From: Proteles cristata cristata
Taxonomy: Eukaryota; Chordata; Mammalia; Carnivora; Hyaenidae
Length of the DNA stretch: 64,000 nucleotides
NCBI GenBank assembly: GCA_017311185.1
Contig: JAESUZ010004792.1
Span: 558,001 to 622,000 of the forward strand
Direction: 5' to 3'
A program made the translations under genes and the position numbers. A model generated the notes under the pieces. That model was not told the DNA's origin and made no database searches. It was given only the letters and a program-made list of their open reading frames with translations. Positions within the stretch are counted from its first letter, which is position 1. Each line of letters opens with the position of its first letter. Positions 48,065 through 58,554 of this stretch are shown in pieces.

Positions 48065-48283
48065 GGGGCACTTGGGTGGCTCAGTCAGTTGAGCGTCTGA
48101 CTTCGGCTCAGGTCATGATCTCACACTCTGTGGGTTCAAGCCCCGCATCAGATTCTGTGCTGACAGCTCAGAGCCTGGAGCCTGCTGCAGATTCTGTGTC
48201 TTCCTCTCTCACTGCCCCTTCCCTGCTCATGGTTTGTCTCTCTCTGTCTCTCAATATAAATAAATGTTAACTTTAAAAAAAAA
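48065..48283 (+). mobile_element. tRNA-Lys SINE (SINEC) with perfect target duplication
   Basis: GGGGCACTTGGGTGGCTCAG head, full cat-type body and a poly-A tail. A perfect 14-bp duplication AAATGCAGAGTTCA flanks it (48051-48064 and 48284-48297), which argues for a fairly recent insertion. Confidence 0.95.
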
Positions 48284-48299
48284 AAATGCAGAGTTCAAA

Positions 48300-49038
48300 C
48301 TTTGGAGTAGTTTAAGAGGCTGGGATTCTTAAAGGCAAAAAACTAGAGAGGAGGAGGCAACACATCTGTGTCACCATGAGTCTATATAAAGAGGTTCCTT
48401 GAACACCTGCAGCCAAAGTCTGAGTTCCAGGTGCCTAGGGTGTGAGTAGACAAGGCTTACCAGAGACTGAATTCTACAGGCCAGGCTGAGAACAAAAGAG
48501 TAATTTTAAAGTTCAAGCAGCTCTGTGGAGCTTTGGGAATATTGCCCCATTTGAGAGGATAGACCTCATTAACATCTTGTTAATTCCTTAGGAACCCGCT
48601 GAGACAACAGAGAGACCATTCCTTAGGATTAAGGACCAAGCCCTAAAGTAAAGCACCCTATCAAAGTCTAAAGACAAGCACTGACTACATTTTCATGGCG
48701 GAGAGAGTTTAAAGTTTGAGTATTGCTGTTAGAAGAACTTTAGAGAACCTTGGGTTTTCCACAGATCATCCCAATAAAACATAAATTCAAGTCTATGTAA
48801 GCTCAAGGCCACAAGTTAGTAACTGAACTACCTTCTAGGTAAAAAGTATCACTTTTCACAGAAAGATTACAGAATCCAGTCTCTGCTGTGTGCCACCAAC
48901 AAAGTTCACTAAAATATAAAAAAATCACTAGATACTCAAAGAATGGGAAAATATGACCTATAGTAAAGAAACCAGGTAGTTTATGGAAATATATCCTCAA
49001 GTGACCCAGGCTGGCTTTAGCAATGATTTAAAGTAATT
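48300..49038. other. Unassigned sequence, possibly degraded LINE
   Basis: Composition and phrases such as AGAGGAGGAGGCAACACATC resemble old LINE 5' sequence, but I cannot assign it. No gene. Confidence 0.25.
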
Positions 49039-49039
49039 T

Positions 49040-49114
49040 TTATACTCTCTCTCCTTTTCTCTCTGCCCCTTTCTCACTCATGCTATCTCTATCTCTCTCT
49101 AATAAAAATTTTTA
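49040..49114 (+). mobile_element. tRNA-Lys SINE, 3' fragment only
   Basis: Only the CT tract (TCTCTCTGCCCCTTTCTCAC) and the AATAAAAATTTT tail remain. A second SINE begins 10 nt later. Confidence 0.65.
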
Positions 49115-49124
49115 GAAAAGAATG

Positions 49125-49322
49125 GGGGTTCCTGGGTGGCTCAGTCGGTTGAGTGTCGAACTTCGGCTCAGGTCATGATCTCATGGTTTGTGGGTTCAAG
49201 CCCCGTGTCGGGCTCTGTGCTGAACACTCGCTCAGAGCCTGAAGCCTGTTTCACATTCTGTGTCTCAGTCTCTCTCTGCCCGTCCTCCGCTCACACTCGG
49301 TCTCATTCTGTCTCTCAAAAAT
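49125..49322 (+). mobile_element. tRNA-Lys SINE (SINEC, feliform type)
   Basis: GGGGTTCCTGGGTGGCTCAG head, intact B-box region (GTGGGTTCAAGCCCC) and cat-type body. Its AAATAA tail was used as the target by the next SINE. Confidence 0.92.
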
Positions 49323-49333
49323 AAATTAATGTA

Positions 49334-49554
49334 TGGGGCGCCTGGGTGGCTTAGTCGGTTAAGCGTCCGACTTTCGCTTAGGTCATGATCTCGCGGTTCG
49401 TGGGTTCGAGCCCCGCGTCGGGCTCTGTGCTGACTGCCAGCTCAGAGCCTGGAGCCTGTTTCAGTCTGTGACTCCCTCTCTCTCTGACCCTCCCCTGCTC
49501 ACGCTGTCTCTCTCTCTCTCCTAAAAATAAATTAAAAAAAAACATTAAAAAAGT
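49334..49554 (+). mobile_element. Young tRNA-Lys SINE, variant subfamily copy A
   Basis: TGGGGCGCCTGGGTGGCTTAG head with an intact B-box region GGTTCGTGGGTTCGAGCC. It is flanked by a perfect 11-bp duplication AAATTAATGTA (49323-49333 and 49555-49565). It carries changes shared only with the copy at 52671: CTTAG, TTTCGCTTAGG, GACTGCCAGC, TTTCAGTCTGTGACTCC and TCTGACCCTCC. Confidence 0.95.
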
Positions 49555-49784
49555 AAATTAATGTAAAATTTTTCTAAAAAAGAAAAAATAATAAAGTATT
49601 TTTTATAAATATGTTGAAAGATATTTTTTTACCTTAAGGAAGATGTGGTCTTAATGAGAAAACATATGCAGACTGTCAGAAGACAAACATACATTATAAA
49701 CAATAATAACAATGAAGAACCAAATTAAAATTCTATTTAAAAATGTACAATAGGTAAAACTTTTTAAAAATTCTGGACAGTCTT

Positions 49785-50006
49785 TATTTTTTATTTTTTT
49801 TAAGTTTATTCATTTCTGAGAGACAGAGAGAGATAGAGCATGAGCAGGGGAGGAGCAGAGAGAGAGGGAGACACAAAATCTGAAGCAGACTCCAGGATCT
49901 GAGCTGTGAGCAGAGAGCTCAACATAGGACTCAGATCCACTAACTATGAGATCATGACCTGAGCCAAAGTCAGACACTTAACCAACACAGCCACCTGGGT
50001 GCCTCA
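49785..50006 (-). mobile_element. tRNA-Lys SINE, antisense, with perfect target duplication
   Basis: T-rich start, GA tract, CATGACCTGAGCCAAAGTC and CCACCTGGGTGCC near the right end. A perfect 11-bp duplication TGGACAGTCTT flanks it (49774-49784 and 50007-50017). Confidence 0.94.
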
Positions 50007-50097
50007 TGGACAGTCTTAACAACAGATTGGATGTAACGGAATAGTCAGTAAACTTGACAAGTTGACAATAAAAACTATCCAATTTCATCATAAGGAA

Positions 50098-50262
50098 AAA
50101 AATGTAACCATATGAGGTAATGGATGTTAACTAAGCATTTTATGGTAATCATTTTTAATATATATGTATGTCAACTCATTATGTCATACACCTTAAACTT
50201 ATACAGTGTTGTATGTCAATTATATTTCAATTAAATTAAAAAATAAATAAAATAACAAAAAG
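50098..50262 (+). repeat. L1 3' terminus, 5' truncated
   Basis: GGTAATGGATGTTAACTAAGC, ATCATTTTTAATATATATG, TTATGTCATACACCTTAAAC, then TGTCAATTATATTTCAATT and an A-rich tail: the classic end of old L1 elements. A related end appears at 57720-57870. Confidence 0.8.
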
Positions 50263-50264
50263 TA

Positions 50265-50900
50265 TCTAATTTTAATCAGAGAGAAAAACCATTGAAGAAA
50301 AATGAATACAGCCTTCTAAATCCATGGGGCAAATGTAAACAGTTTACCATGTATTTAATAGGTACATAGAGAAGAGAATGAGAATGCAACAGAAAACATA
50401 TTTGAAGAAGTATAATAGCTGAATATTTGCCAAATTTGATGAAAAATACCAACTTTTAAATTCAAGAAGTTCAACAAACCCACGCAGGATAAATATAAGA
50501 CAAATCATAGCTAGTCACAACATAGGCAAACTGTGAGGGAAAGAAAAAGAGAGAGAGACTTGAAATAGCTTATTGTGGTAGTAGGAAGGTGAATATTACA
50601 CATAGGGAAACAGCCACCTGGATTATCAGCTTTATTTCCAAGTTGGAAAAAACTCACCAGAAGATAATGTAATAACATTAAGTTCTCAAGGAAAATCATC
50701 TTTCAATCTAGAACTCTGTATCCAGGAAAAGTATCCCTCAGAAATGAGGATGAAATACAGACATGTTTAAATAAACTAAACCTGAAAGAATTTTTCAACC
50801 ACAGACGTATAATGAAGGAGTACTGAAGAATGATACCAGATGCTCATTTCTATAGTAGGCAAGAAAAACAGAAATGGCTAATAAGTAAATAGAAAATAGT
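50265..50900 (+). repeat. L1/HAL1 internal fragment
   Basis: Resembles old L1 ORF1-region nucleotide sequence (CCAAATTTGATGAAAAATACC, TCAAGAAGTTCAACAAACCC, AACTCTGTATCCAGGAAAAG, GACATGTTTAAATAAACTAAACC). Frames are broken throughout. Confidence 0.6.
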
Positions 50901-50904
50901 GTAT

Positions 50905-52125
50905 TTTTTCTGTTTTTTATTTCCTAAAAATAATCTGACTCCAAGTGGTTCTTACTTTTCATGGTAGTGTGGGATTATAAAAATGACTAGGCACCTTGAA
51001 ACCACACAAAGTGATATTAATAATCAATGACAAAATTATGATGGTTTTACCACCTTTAAAATTCTTAGTCAAAATATTAACTCTCTTACTCTTTATTCTG
51101 TAAATTCGTAGGAAAGTGAAAAAAGTAAAATTAATATTAATTTAGATACTGTGATTTACAACATTAGAAACATTGAGAATTGAAATATTTTCATTACCTA
51201 AAGAAATTACCAAGGGTAGCTTGAAGAGTGCTTGCCTTCTCTTCATATAACTTAAGATATAGAACGAACATCTTTGCTATGCCTTGGAAAATTTTTAACT
51301 CCTTTTTAAAGTTTGGATCAGTTCCTAAAAGATTACATTTTTAACTGATGAAGGCTTTGTGCTTTCAATATCATGCAGTATCTCTGAGAGTTTTTGAAAT
51401 GTGATTCATTTATTTTTGGGGTGGCATTACTACTTGGAAGACACCATCATCCTTTTAAAATCACAGCTACTTTTTTCATTTATGGTTATAATTTTGCCTT
51501 CACTAAGTCCTTTGGCTGAATATCTAGAGTCTCTCAAATGGTAGCAATGTCAACAGTCCCACATGATCAAGTATTACTTTAATAACTCTGCTGAAGTTCG
51601 AGGAAAGTTTCGCTTATCACATTATCATTTTTCATTTCTTTGCTGCTCTTTCATCTTTGTTGGCCAACTCCCTTTTGACCATCCATTTTTGTACACTATT
51701 TTTTTTTATTTTTGTACACTATATGTGAGTCTCTCACTGGGAGACGAAGAAGTGACATACCTACATTGCTTTGCTGTCTGTGCATTAGTTAATGCACTAA
51801 TAACTAAAGGTTATTTAGTTAAGTAACAAATGCAAGGTGACATAGTCATGAACAGACTTAGCAAGAAGTGCCATGTTTGGTTACTGATCATGATATACAC
51901 CTACTATTTATGCTGTGATTCACTGACTGAAAAACTAGCAGCAACGTTTGTATTTTATATAATTACTCACTGCAGTAACTGAAATGTAAGTCCTATAGTT
52001 TGAAGACTGGTATTAATTAAATGAATGTGATAACTGAAATTTGTGTATATCACAACTGTACAAAGCTAGGACTACCTATCTTTAAAGCAAATATAACATT
52101 ATAGGGTAGAGTTTACAATGTATGC
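50905..52125. other. AT-rich sequence, unassigned
   Basis: No gene or confident repeat. A short direct repeat TTTTTGTACACTAT occurs twice between about 51686 and 51722. Confidence 0.35.
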
Positions 52126-52670
52126 AGAATTAAGAGAACAAAAAAAACAAACAAAAATCCTAGAACTGAAAAATTCAATAACTAAACTGAAGAATTCATT
52201 AGAGTCTTTCAAGTAGACTTGACCATGCAGTAGAAAGAATCTGACCTGAAGCTTAGAACATTGTAAATTACTCAGAGGAGAAAAAAAGAAAAAAGAATGA
52301 AAAGGAGTAAGGAATACCTATATGAATTATGGTGCACAATGGAAAGAAACAATATTTACATTCTGCAGTATGGCAATAGTAGTGCATAATTCACTTAAAA
52401 CTAGTTTAAAATAAACACAGTCAAAACCATAACAATCTGTTATTAGTTACATAATAGAAAGAACATATAAATTATAACAGCAAATATTTAAAATGTGAGG
52501 GGGAGGAGAAGTAAAAGTATAAAGTTTATAAATTCTATTGAAGTTAAGTTGTTATCAGTTTAAAATAGGTTGTTATAATTTTAAGATATTTCATGTAAGT
52601 GTCATGGTAACCACAGGGGAAAATCTTGTAGTAATTATGCAAAGGAACATGATAAAGAACTCAAAGCAAT

Positions 52671-52894
52671 ATGGGGCGCCTGGGTGGCTTAGTCGGTTAA
52701 GCGTCCGACTTTCGCTTAGGTCATGATCTCGCGGTTGTGGGTTCGAGCACCACGTCGGGCTCTGTGCTGACTGCCAGCTCAGAGCCTGGAGCCTGTTTCA
52801 GTCTGTGACTCCCTCTCTCTCTGACCCTCCCCTGCTCACGCTGTCTCTCTCTCTCCTAGAAATAAAAAAAAAATTAAAAAAAAAAAAAAAAAAG
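52671..52894 (+). mobile_element. Young tRNA-Lys SINE, variant subfamily copy B
   Basis: Near-duplicate of the copy at 49334: the same CTTAG, TTTCGCTTAGG, GACTGCCAGC and TTTCAGTCTGTGACTCC changes. It differs by a 2-base CG deletion in the B-box region, a few substitutions and CT-tract length. A 16-bp perfect duplication AAGAACTCAAAGCAAT flanks it (52655-52670 and 52895-52910), and it has a long A tail. Confidence 0.96.
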
Positions 52895-53184
52895 AAGAAC
52901 TCAAAGCAATCTGATACCAGAACACATCAAAACACACATACAAAAAGACAGCAAGATATGAGATGAGGAACAATAGATCTACAAAACAACCAGAAAATAA
53001 TAACAAAATGTCAATCATAAGTTCTTATCTATTAATGATTAGTTTAAACATAAAAGGATTAAATTCTTCAATCAAAAGACAGAATGGGTAAATGGATTTA
53101 AGCTGCTCACAAGAGACTCACTTTGGCCTAAAAGATACACATAACTGAAAGTGAAGGAATGGAAGAAGGCCTGTCAAGTAAATG

Positions 53185-53240
53185 GTAACAAAAAAAACAA
53201 AAAACAAAACAAACAAACAAAAAAAAACAACACAAAAAGC
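53185..53240. repeat. A-rich (AAAC)n run inside L1
   Basis: AACAAAAAAAACAAAAAAC and CAAACAAACAAA units, expanded within the L1 body. Confidence 0.8.
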
Positions 53241-53448
53241 AGAGGTGGCTATACTTATATCAGACAAAATAGGCCCTGAACTAAATATTGAAAAAGAGAC
53301 AAAGATTATTATATAACATAATACATCAAGAAGATATAACAATTATAAATATTCATGTGCCCAATATTGAAGCACCTAAATATATAAAGCAAATCTTAAT
53401 ATAACCAAAGGAGAAATAAACTGTAATATAATCGTTATTGGGAACTTT

Positions 53449-53674
53449 ATTTTATTTATTTTTATTTTTTTAATGTTTATTTTTGAGAGAGAGACAGAGA
53501 CCAACCGAGGGACAGAGAGAAAGAGAGAGATAGAGGTAGATGCAGAATCTGAAGCAGGTTCCAGGCTCTGAACTGTAAGCACAGAGCCCAACGTGGGACT
53601 CGAACCCACAAACTGTGAGATCATCACCTGAGCCAAAGTCGGATACTTAGTCAACCAAGCCAACCAGGTGCCTC
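53449..53674 (-). mobile_element. tRNA-Lys SINE, antisense, inside L1
   Basis: T-rich start (TTTTTTTAATGTTTATTTTTG), GA tract, CGAACCCACAAACTGTGAG and CCAACCAGGTGCC at the right end. Flanks TTATTGGGAACTTTA and GTTCTTGGGAATTTTA are an imperfect target duplication. Confidence 0.92.
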
Positions 53675-54082
53675 AGTTCTTGGGAATTTTAATATGTCGC
53701 TCTCAATAATGGATAGATTTTCCAGAGAAATCAGTAAAGAAACAGATTTGAACAACAGCATAGATCAAATGGGCTTAACAGATATATACAGAACATTCTA
53801 TCCATAAACAGCAAAATACACATTTTTCTCTAGCACACATGAAAAATTTTCTAGGAAAGACCATATGTCAGGCCACAAAACAAGTCTCAGCAAATTCAGG
53901 AAGACTGAAATCATATCAAGTATCTTTTTTTTTACTGCAATGTCAAAAAACTAGAAATAAATAATAAGGGGGGAAAACTGGAAAATTGACAAACCCATGA
54001 AAGTTAAACAACATTCTTCTGAATAACCAATGGATCAAAGAATAAATTAAAGGGAAAATAAAAATGTTTCTTGAGACAAATG

Positions 54083-54670
54083 TGTTGGGAGCCATTTTCT
54101 GAACTCATAGGTTAAGAAAGAACTCCTTGTGAAGTTAAGGTAAGTTGCACAGACTCTTACCATCAAATGGCGACTAATATCCACCCCCACCCAATTGTTT
54201 CTACTTCAGTACCAACTCCCAAGTCACCTTGTTAATTGGTATTAGGAGTGACTCATTCTGGCCTTGATATGCTGATTCCACTTTGTGAAGGAACTTACTG
54301 TAGGAACTTCTTCTTTAGTGGTTATGGGAGCAACAGGGCGTTCCTGAAAGACTTGTTTTTCTTAATAACTCCCAGTAAGTGATGAGCGGGCTGTTGACCC
54401 CTGCTCCCAAAGAACTAACTTTTGCCTTTACTATGCTAATGCCACCTCTGAGCTGTTCCCCATACCTTTCATGTATCAATGGTCTGGAGAATCTTTACTA
54501 ATCAAGGGATTTATCATCAGAATGTCATTTCTGGGCTGTTCCCCTATACACCAATGCATATCAATGTTCTGGAAAGTTTTTACTAATAAAGGATTTATCA
54601 TCAGAATGCCACTTCTGTACTGTCCCTCAAACACTAAATCCCTGGACCCTACCAAAGCTGGACTCCAGCA
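54083..54670 (+). mobile_element. Solo LTR of a class II (betaretrovirus/IAP-like) ERV, inside L1
   Basis: A 588-bp unit begins TGTTGGGAGCC and ends GACTCCAGCA (TG...CA). It is bounded by a perfect 6-bp target duplication CAAATG (54077-54082 and 54671-54676), and the L1 sequence resumes exactly after it. Six-base duplications and a TGTTGGGAGCC start are typical of class II elements. It holds an 84/85-bp tandem repeat (54435-54603) and AATAAA at 54585-54590. No internal viral genes are present. The 68-aa frame across it comes from the in-frame 84-bp repeat. Confidence 0.85.
54435..54636 (+). repeat. 84/85-bp tandem repeat in the LTR, about 2.4 copies
   Basis: Unit 1 is 54435-54519, unit 2 is 54520-54603 and a partial unit 3 is 54604-54636. 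Shared blocks are GGATTTATCATCAGAATG, TATCAATG-TCTGGA and CTGTTCCCC. The position suggests U3 or the U3/R border. Confidence 0.8.
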
Positions 54671-57600
54671 CAAATGAAAATAGTAGCACGTTATAGTAGA
54701 ACTTGTGGGACACAGCAAAAGCAGGTCTAAGAGGGAAGTTCATACTAATAAACACTTGTGTTGACAAGCAAGACAGATCCCAAATTAACAAACTTAACTC
54801 TATTCCTTAAGGAATTGGAAAAAGGATAGCAAAATGAGCCAAAAATTAGAAGAAAGAAAATAATAAAGATTAGAGCAGAAATAAGTGAAATAGAAAACAG
54901 AAAAATCAATTAAAAAAAAATTAACCATGCTAAGAGTAGGTTCTTTGAAAAGATAAACAAATTGACAAACCCTTAGCTAGGCTAACCAAGGAAAAAATAG
55001 CAAAGATCCAAATTAACAAAATTATAAATGAAAAAGGAAAGAAAACATTATAACTGCTATCATACATTCAAAGGATTATAAGATGAACAACTACACACCA
55101 ACAAATTGAACAACCCAGAAAAAATTCTTAGAAACATACAACTTCTCAAAACCGAATTAAGAAAGGGAGAAAATATGAATAGACCAATTACTAAAAAAGA
55201 GACTGAATCAGTAATTTAAAAAATAAATCTCCCAGTGAATAAAACTAAGGACCAGAGGGCTTCATTGGTGAATTTTACCAAACATGTAAAGAGTTGCACT
55301 AATCCTTTTAAAACTAAAAAAATTTGAAGAAGAAGGAACAATTTCAAACTTATTTTATGAGGCCAGAATTATCTAGATACCAAAAGAAGAAAAGAACACT
55401 AGTAGAAAAGAAAATTATAGGCCAATATCCCTGGTAAATATAGATGCAAATTTATCAATAAAATCCTAACAAATCCAATTCCTTAGCGCATTAAAATAAT
55501 CATTCACCATGATTAAGTGGATTTATCCTTGGAATGCAAGGATGGTTCAACATATGCAAATCAATCAATGTTATACGTCACATTAATAAAATGGAAAAAA
55601 ACAATTATGATCATCTCAACAGACACAGACAAAGCATTTGACAAAATTCAACATCCATTCCTCATTTAAAAAAACTCTTAAACTAGGTATAGAAAAAACA
55701 TCCCAAGAGGGTAAGAGCCATACATGGCAAACCCACAACTAACATCATACTCAATAGTGAAAGTTTGAAAGCTTTTCCTCTAAGATCAGGAATGAAACAA
55801 GAGTGTCTACTCTCTCTACCCCTATTCAAGATAGTACTGGCTATAGCAATCAGGCTAGTAGAAGAAATAAAAGATATCAAAATTTGAAAAGAAAATGTAG
55901 AATTGTCTCTATTTGCAGACAGCATGACTTTAGATCTTGAGAATCCTAAAGACTCACCCAAAAAAGTGACATCTAATCAGTGATTTCAGTAAAGTTGTAC
56001 ATACAAAAATCAGTAACATTTCTATACACTAAAAACGAATTTTTTGAAAAAAATTAATTACATTTTAATAGTATCAAAAACAATATAATGCTTGGAATAA
56101 ATTAACTAAGTAGGTGAGAGATCTCTACACTGAAAACTACAAGACATTGATGAAAGAAATCAAAGCATATGCAAAAAATGGAAAGGTATCCAGTGTTCCT
56201 GGACTGGAAGAATTAATATTGTTAAAATGTCAAAAATACGAAAAGTCATCCATAGGTTCAGTTCAATCTGTATCAAGATTCCCATAGCATCTTTTACAGA
56301 AGCAGAGGGGAAAACTCTTAAAATATAAATAGAGCCACAACAGACTCCAAATAGTGAAGGAAATCCTGAGAAAGAAGAACAAAGCAAGAGGCATCACACT
56401 TCCTGATTTCAAGCTATACTAAACCCACAGGCATCAAATCAGTATGGTACTGTCATTAAAAACAGACAAATGGATCAATGGAACAGAATTGAGAGCCTAG
56501 AAAGAAGATCAAGTATATACAGTTCAACTAATATTCGACAAGGGAGCCAAAAATACTCAATGGGGAATAAAACAAGCTTTTCAATAAATGGTGTGAGGAT
56601 AATTGAATATTTACATATAAGAGAATGAAAGGATGAAACTGGACCCATATGTTACACCGTTCACAAAAAATTAACTCAAAACAGATTAAATGTAAGATCT
56701 AAAACCATGAAATTCCTAGAAGGAAAGATAAGAATAACATTTCTTGAAATGGGTCTTGGTAATGATTTTTTGGATATAAACCTAAAGTGCAAGAAACAAA
56801 CAAAAAATAATAATAAACAAGGGGGATAAACTAAAAAACTTTTGCACAGTGAAAGAAACTATAGCAAAATGGAAAACAATCTACAAAATGGGAAAAAATA
56901 CTTGTAACCATATATCTGATAAAAGGTTAATATCCAAAATACATAAAGAACTTATACAGCTCAATGTCAAATAATAAAAATAACCCAATTTTTAAAATTG
57001 GCAAAGGATCTGAGCAGACATTTCTCCAAAAAGGATATGTAAAAAGCCAACAGGTACATGAAAAGATGCTCAAGATCACCAGTCATCAGGGAAATGAACA
57101 CTAAAATCATGATGACATATCACTTCATGCCTAGGTGATATGTACTCTGTTGCAATTGTAAATTGGGGCAGCCATTATGGAAAACAATATGGAGAAGGCT
57201 CAAAAAATAGAAAATAAAACTACCGCATGATCCAGCAATTCCACTTCTGGAGATATATTCAGAGGAAACAGAAACACTAACTTAATAGCAGCATTGTTTA
57301 CAATAGCTAAGACATGAAAACAACTTAAGCATCCACTGATAGATGAATGGACAAGGAAGTTTTGTAATATATATACAATGAAATATTATTCAGCCATAAA
57401 GCATGATAAAATCCTACCATTTGAACCTAGAAGGCATTATGAAGTGAAATAAGTTAGAGAGAGAAGGAAAGATACTATATGATTTCACTTAAATGCAGAA
57501 TGACAGAGACCAGACTCATGGTTACCAGATGCTGGAGTTGAAAGAACTGGAGGAAGGTGGTCAAAAGGTACAAACTTCCAGTTTATAAGATAAAGAAATT

Positions 57601-58119
57601 CTAAGGATGTGCTATGCAATAGGATAATCATAGTTAACATTACTGTAGGATCTATAAAAAACAAAAAAGTTGTTAACAGAGTAAATCCTAAGAGTTCTCA
57701 TCATGAGAATTTTTTTTCTTTTCTTTTTATTGTATCTATATGAGAAGATGAACGTTTGCTGAACCTATTGTGGCAATCATTTCACAACATATGTAAATCA
57801 AAACATCATGCTGTATGCCTTTAACTTATACAGTGATGTATGTCAATTATTTTTCAATAAAACTTTTTTACATATTTTATATTTTACATTTTATCACATA
57901 TTCTAAATGTCGTAGCTATTATAGTGCACATGATATCTGAACTCAAACTGGACTATGTCAGCTGACGAAGGATTGTATTTTTTTCCCTATCAACAAAGAA
58001 AATCACTAAACAGGCATAAGAAAGTCACTTAATAAATCACTTCATAAGAATATAATTTTTAAAAAGTTAGATAATCACACCCCCATAAAAATTCTGAACA
58101 CAGTATTGCTATAAATAGG

Positions 58120-58190
58120 TGGCATATTAATATGCATATACGTATATATTAACATATATATGTATATAATTTAATATATATACTAAAGTT
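58120..58190. repeat. TA-rich simple repeat
   Basis: Imperfect TATA/CATA alternation (TATACGTATATATTAACATA, then ATATATGTATATAATTTAA). Confidence 0.85.
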
Positions 58191-58234
58191 CATGTCTTAG
58201 CGGAAACTGGATCATGTGTCTAAAAGCTGCACAT

Positions 58235-58550
58235 CATTTCCATTCCCAAATAATCTTAACCTTTGACTGGCAAACTCCTACTCATCCTACCAAGCTCACG
58301 TGTCACCTCCTCTGGAAAATCTCCCCCCATCTCACCTCCTTAGGAGTCCCCATTCATGTCTCTATTGATGAATTTACCACCTTCTTTTATCAGCATCTGA
58401 GTATCTTTCTTTCACATTAGTTACTGAGGCCCTACAAGACAGGGACAACTCCTAACTCTTCCTGGCTTACCCTCTCCATGTACCCTCCGCAAACAGATGT
58501 AATTCAGTGCTTTGTACACAGTAGGTATTTAATGTAGGTGCTTAGTAGCT
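58235..58550 (+). repeat. L2 3' fragment
   Basis: CTGGCAAACTCCTACTCATCC, CGTGTCACCTCCTCTGGAAAATC, CCCTACAAGACAGGGACAAC, then GTACACAGTAGGTATTTAATG, in sense L2 order. The 68-aa frame here is L2-derived. Confidence 0.8.
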
Positions 58551-58554
58551 GAAG

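Larger units (their letters stand above)
52130..57880 (+). mobile_element. Degenerate L1 LINE, interrupted by two SINEs and an LTR
   Basis: Sense-strand landmarks run in order. ORF1-like: CTAGAACTGAAAAATTCAATAAC near 52160. ORF2 endonuclease-like: AAACATAAAAGGATTAAATTC near 53045 and CACAAGAGACTCACTTTGG near 53108. Reverse transcriptase: CACCATGATTAAGTGGATTTATC near 55506, then a region near 55913 that reads FADS where an active enzyme has FADD. 3' end: GATCCAGCAATTCCACTTC near 57230 and CTTATACAGTGATGTATG before the A-rich tail. Stops and frameshifts abound, so no protein is made. Inserts: SINE 52671-52894, SINE 53449-53674, LTR 54083-54670. Confidence 0.8.

Noticed and set aside
49334..49420. 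Possible tRNA-Lys gene
   Set aside because: The tRNA-like head and B box belong to SINEs and lead straight into the SINE body and tail; there is no independent tRNA gene.
54471..54677. 68-aa frame with an internal repeated GFIIRM motif
   Set aside because: Produced by the 84-bp tandem repeat in an LTR; 84 is divisible by three, so the peptide repeats.
55683..55961. 92-aa minus-strand frame
   Set aside because: Antisense to the L1 reverse transcriptase region.
58214..58420. 68-aa plus-strand frame
   Set aside because: Lies within L2 3' sequence and matches its nucleotide landmarks.
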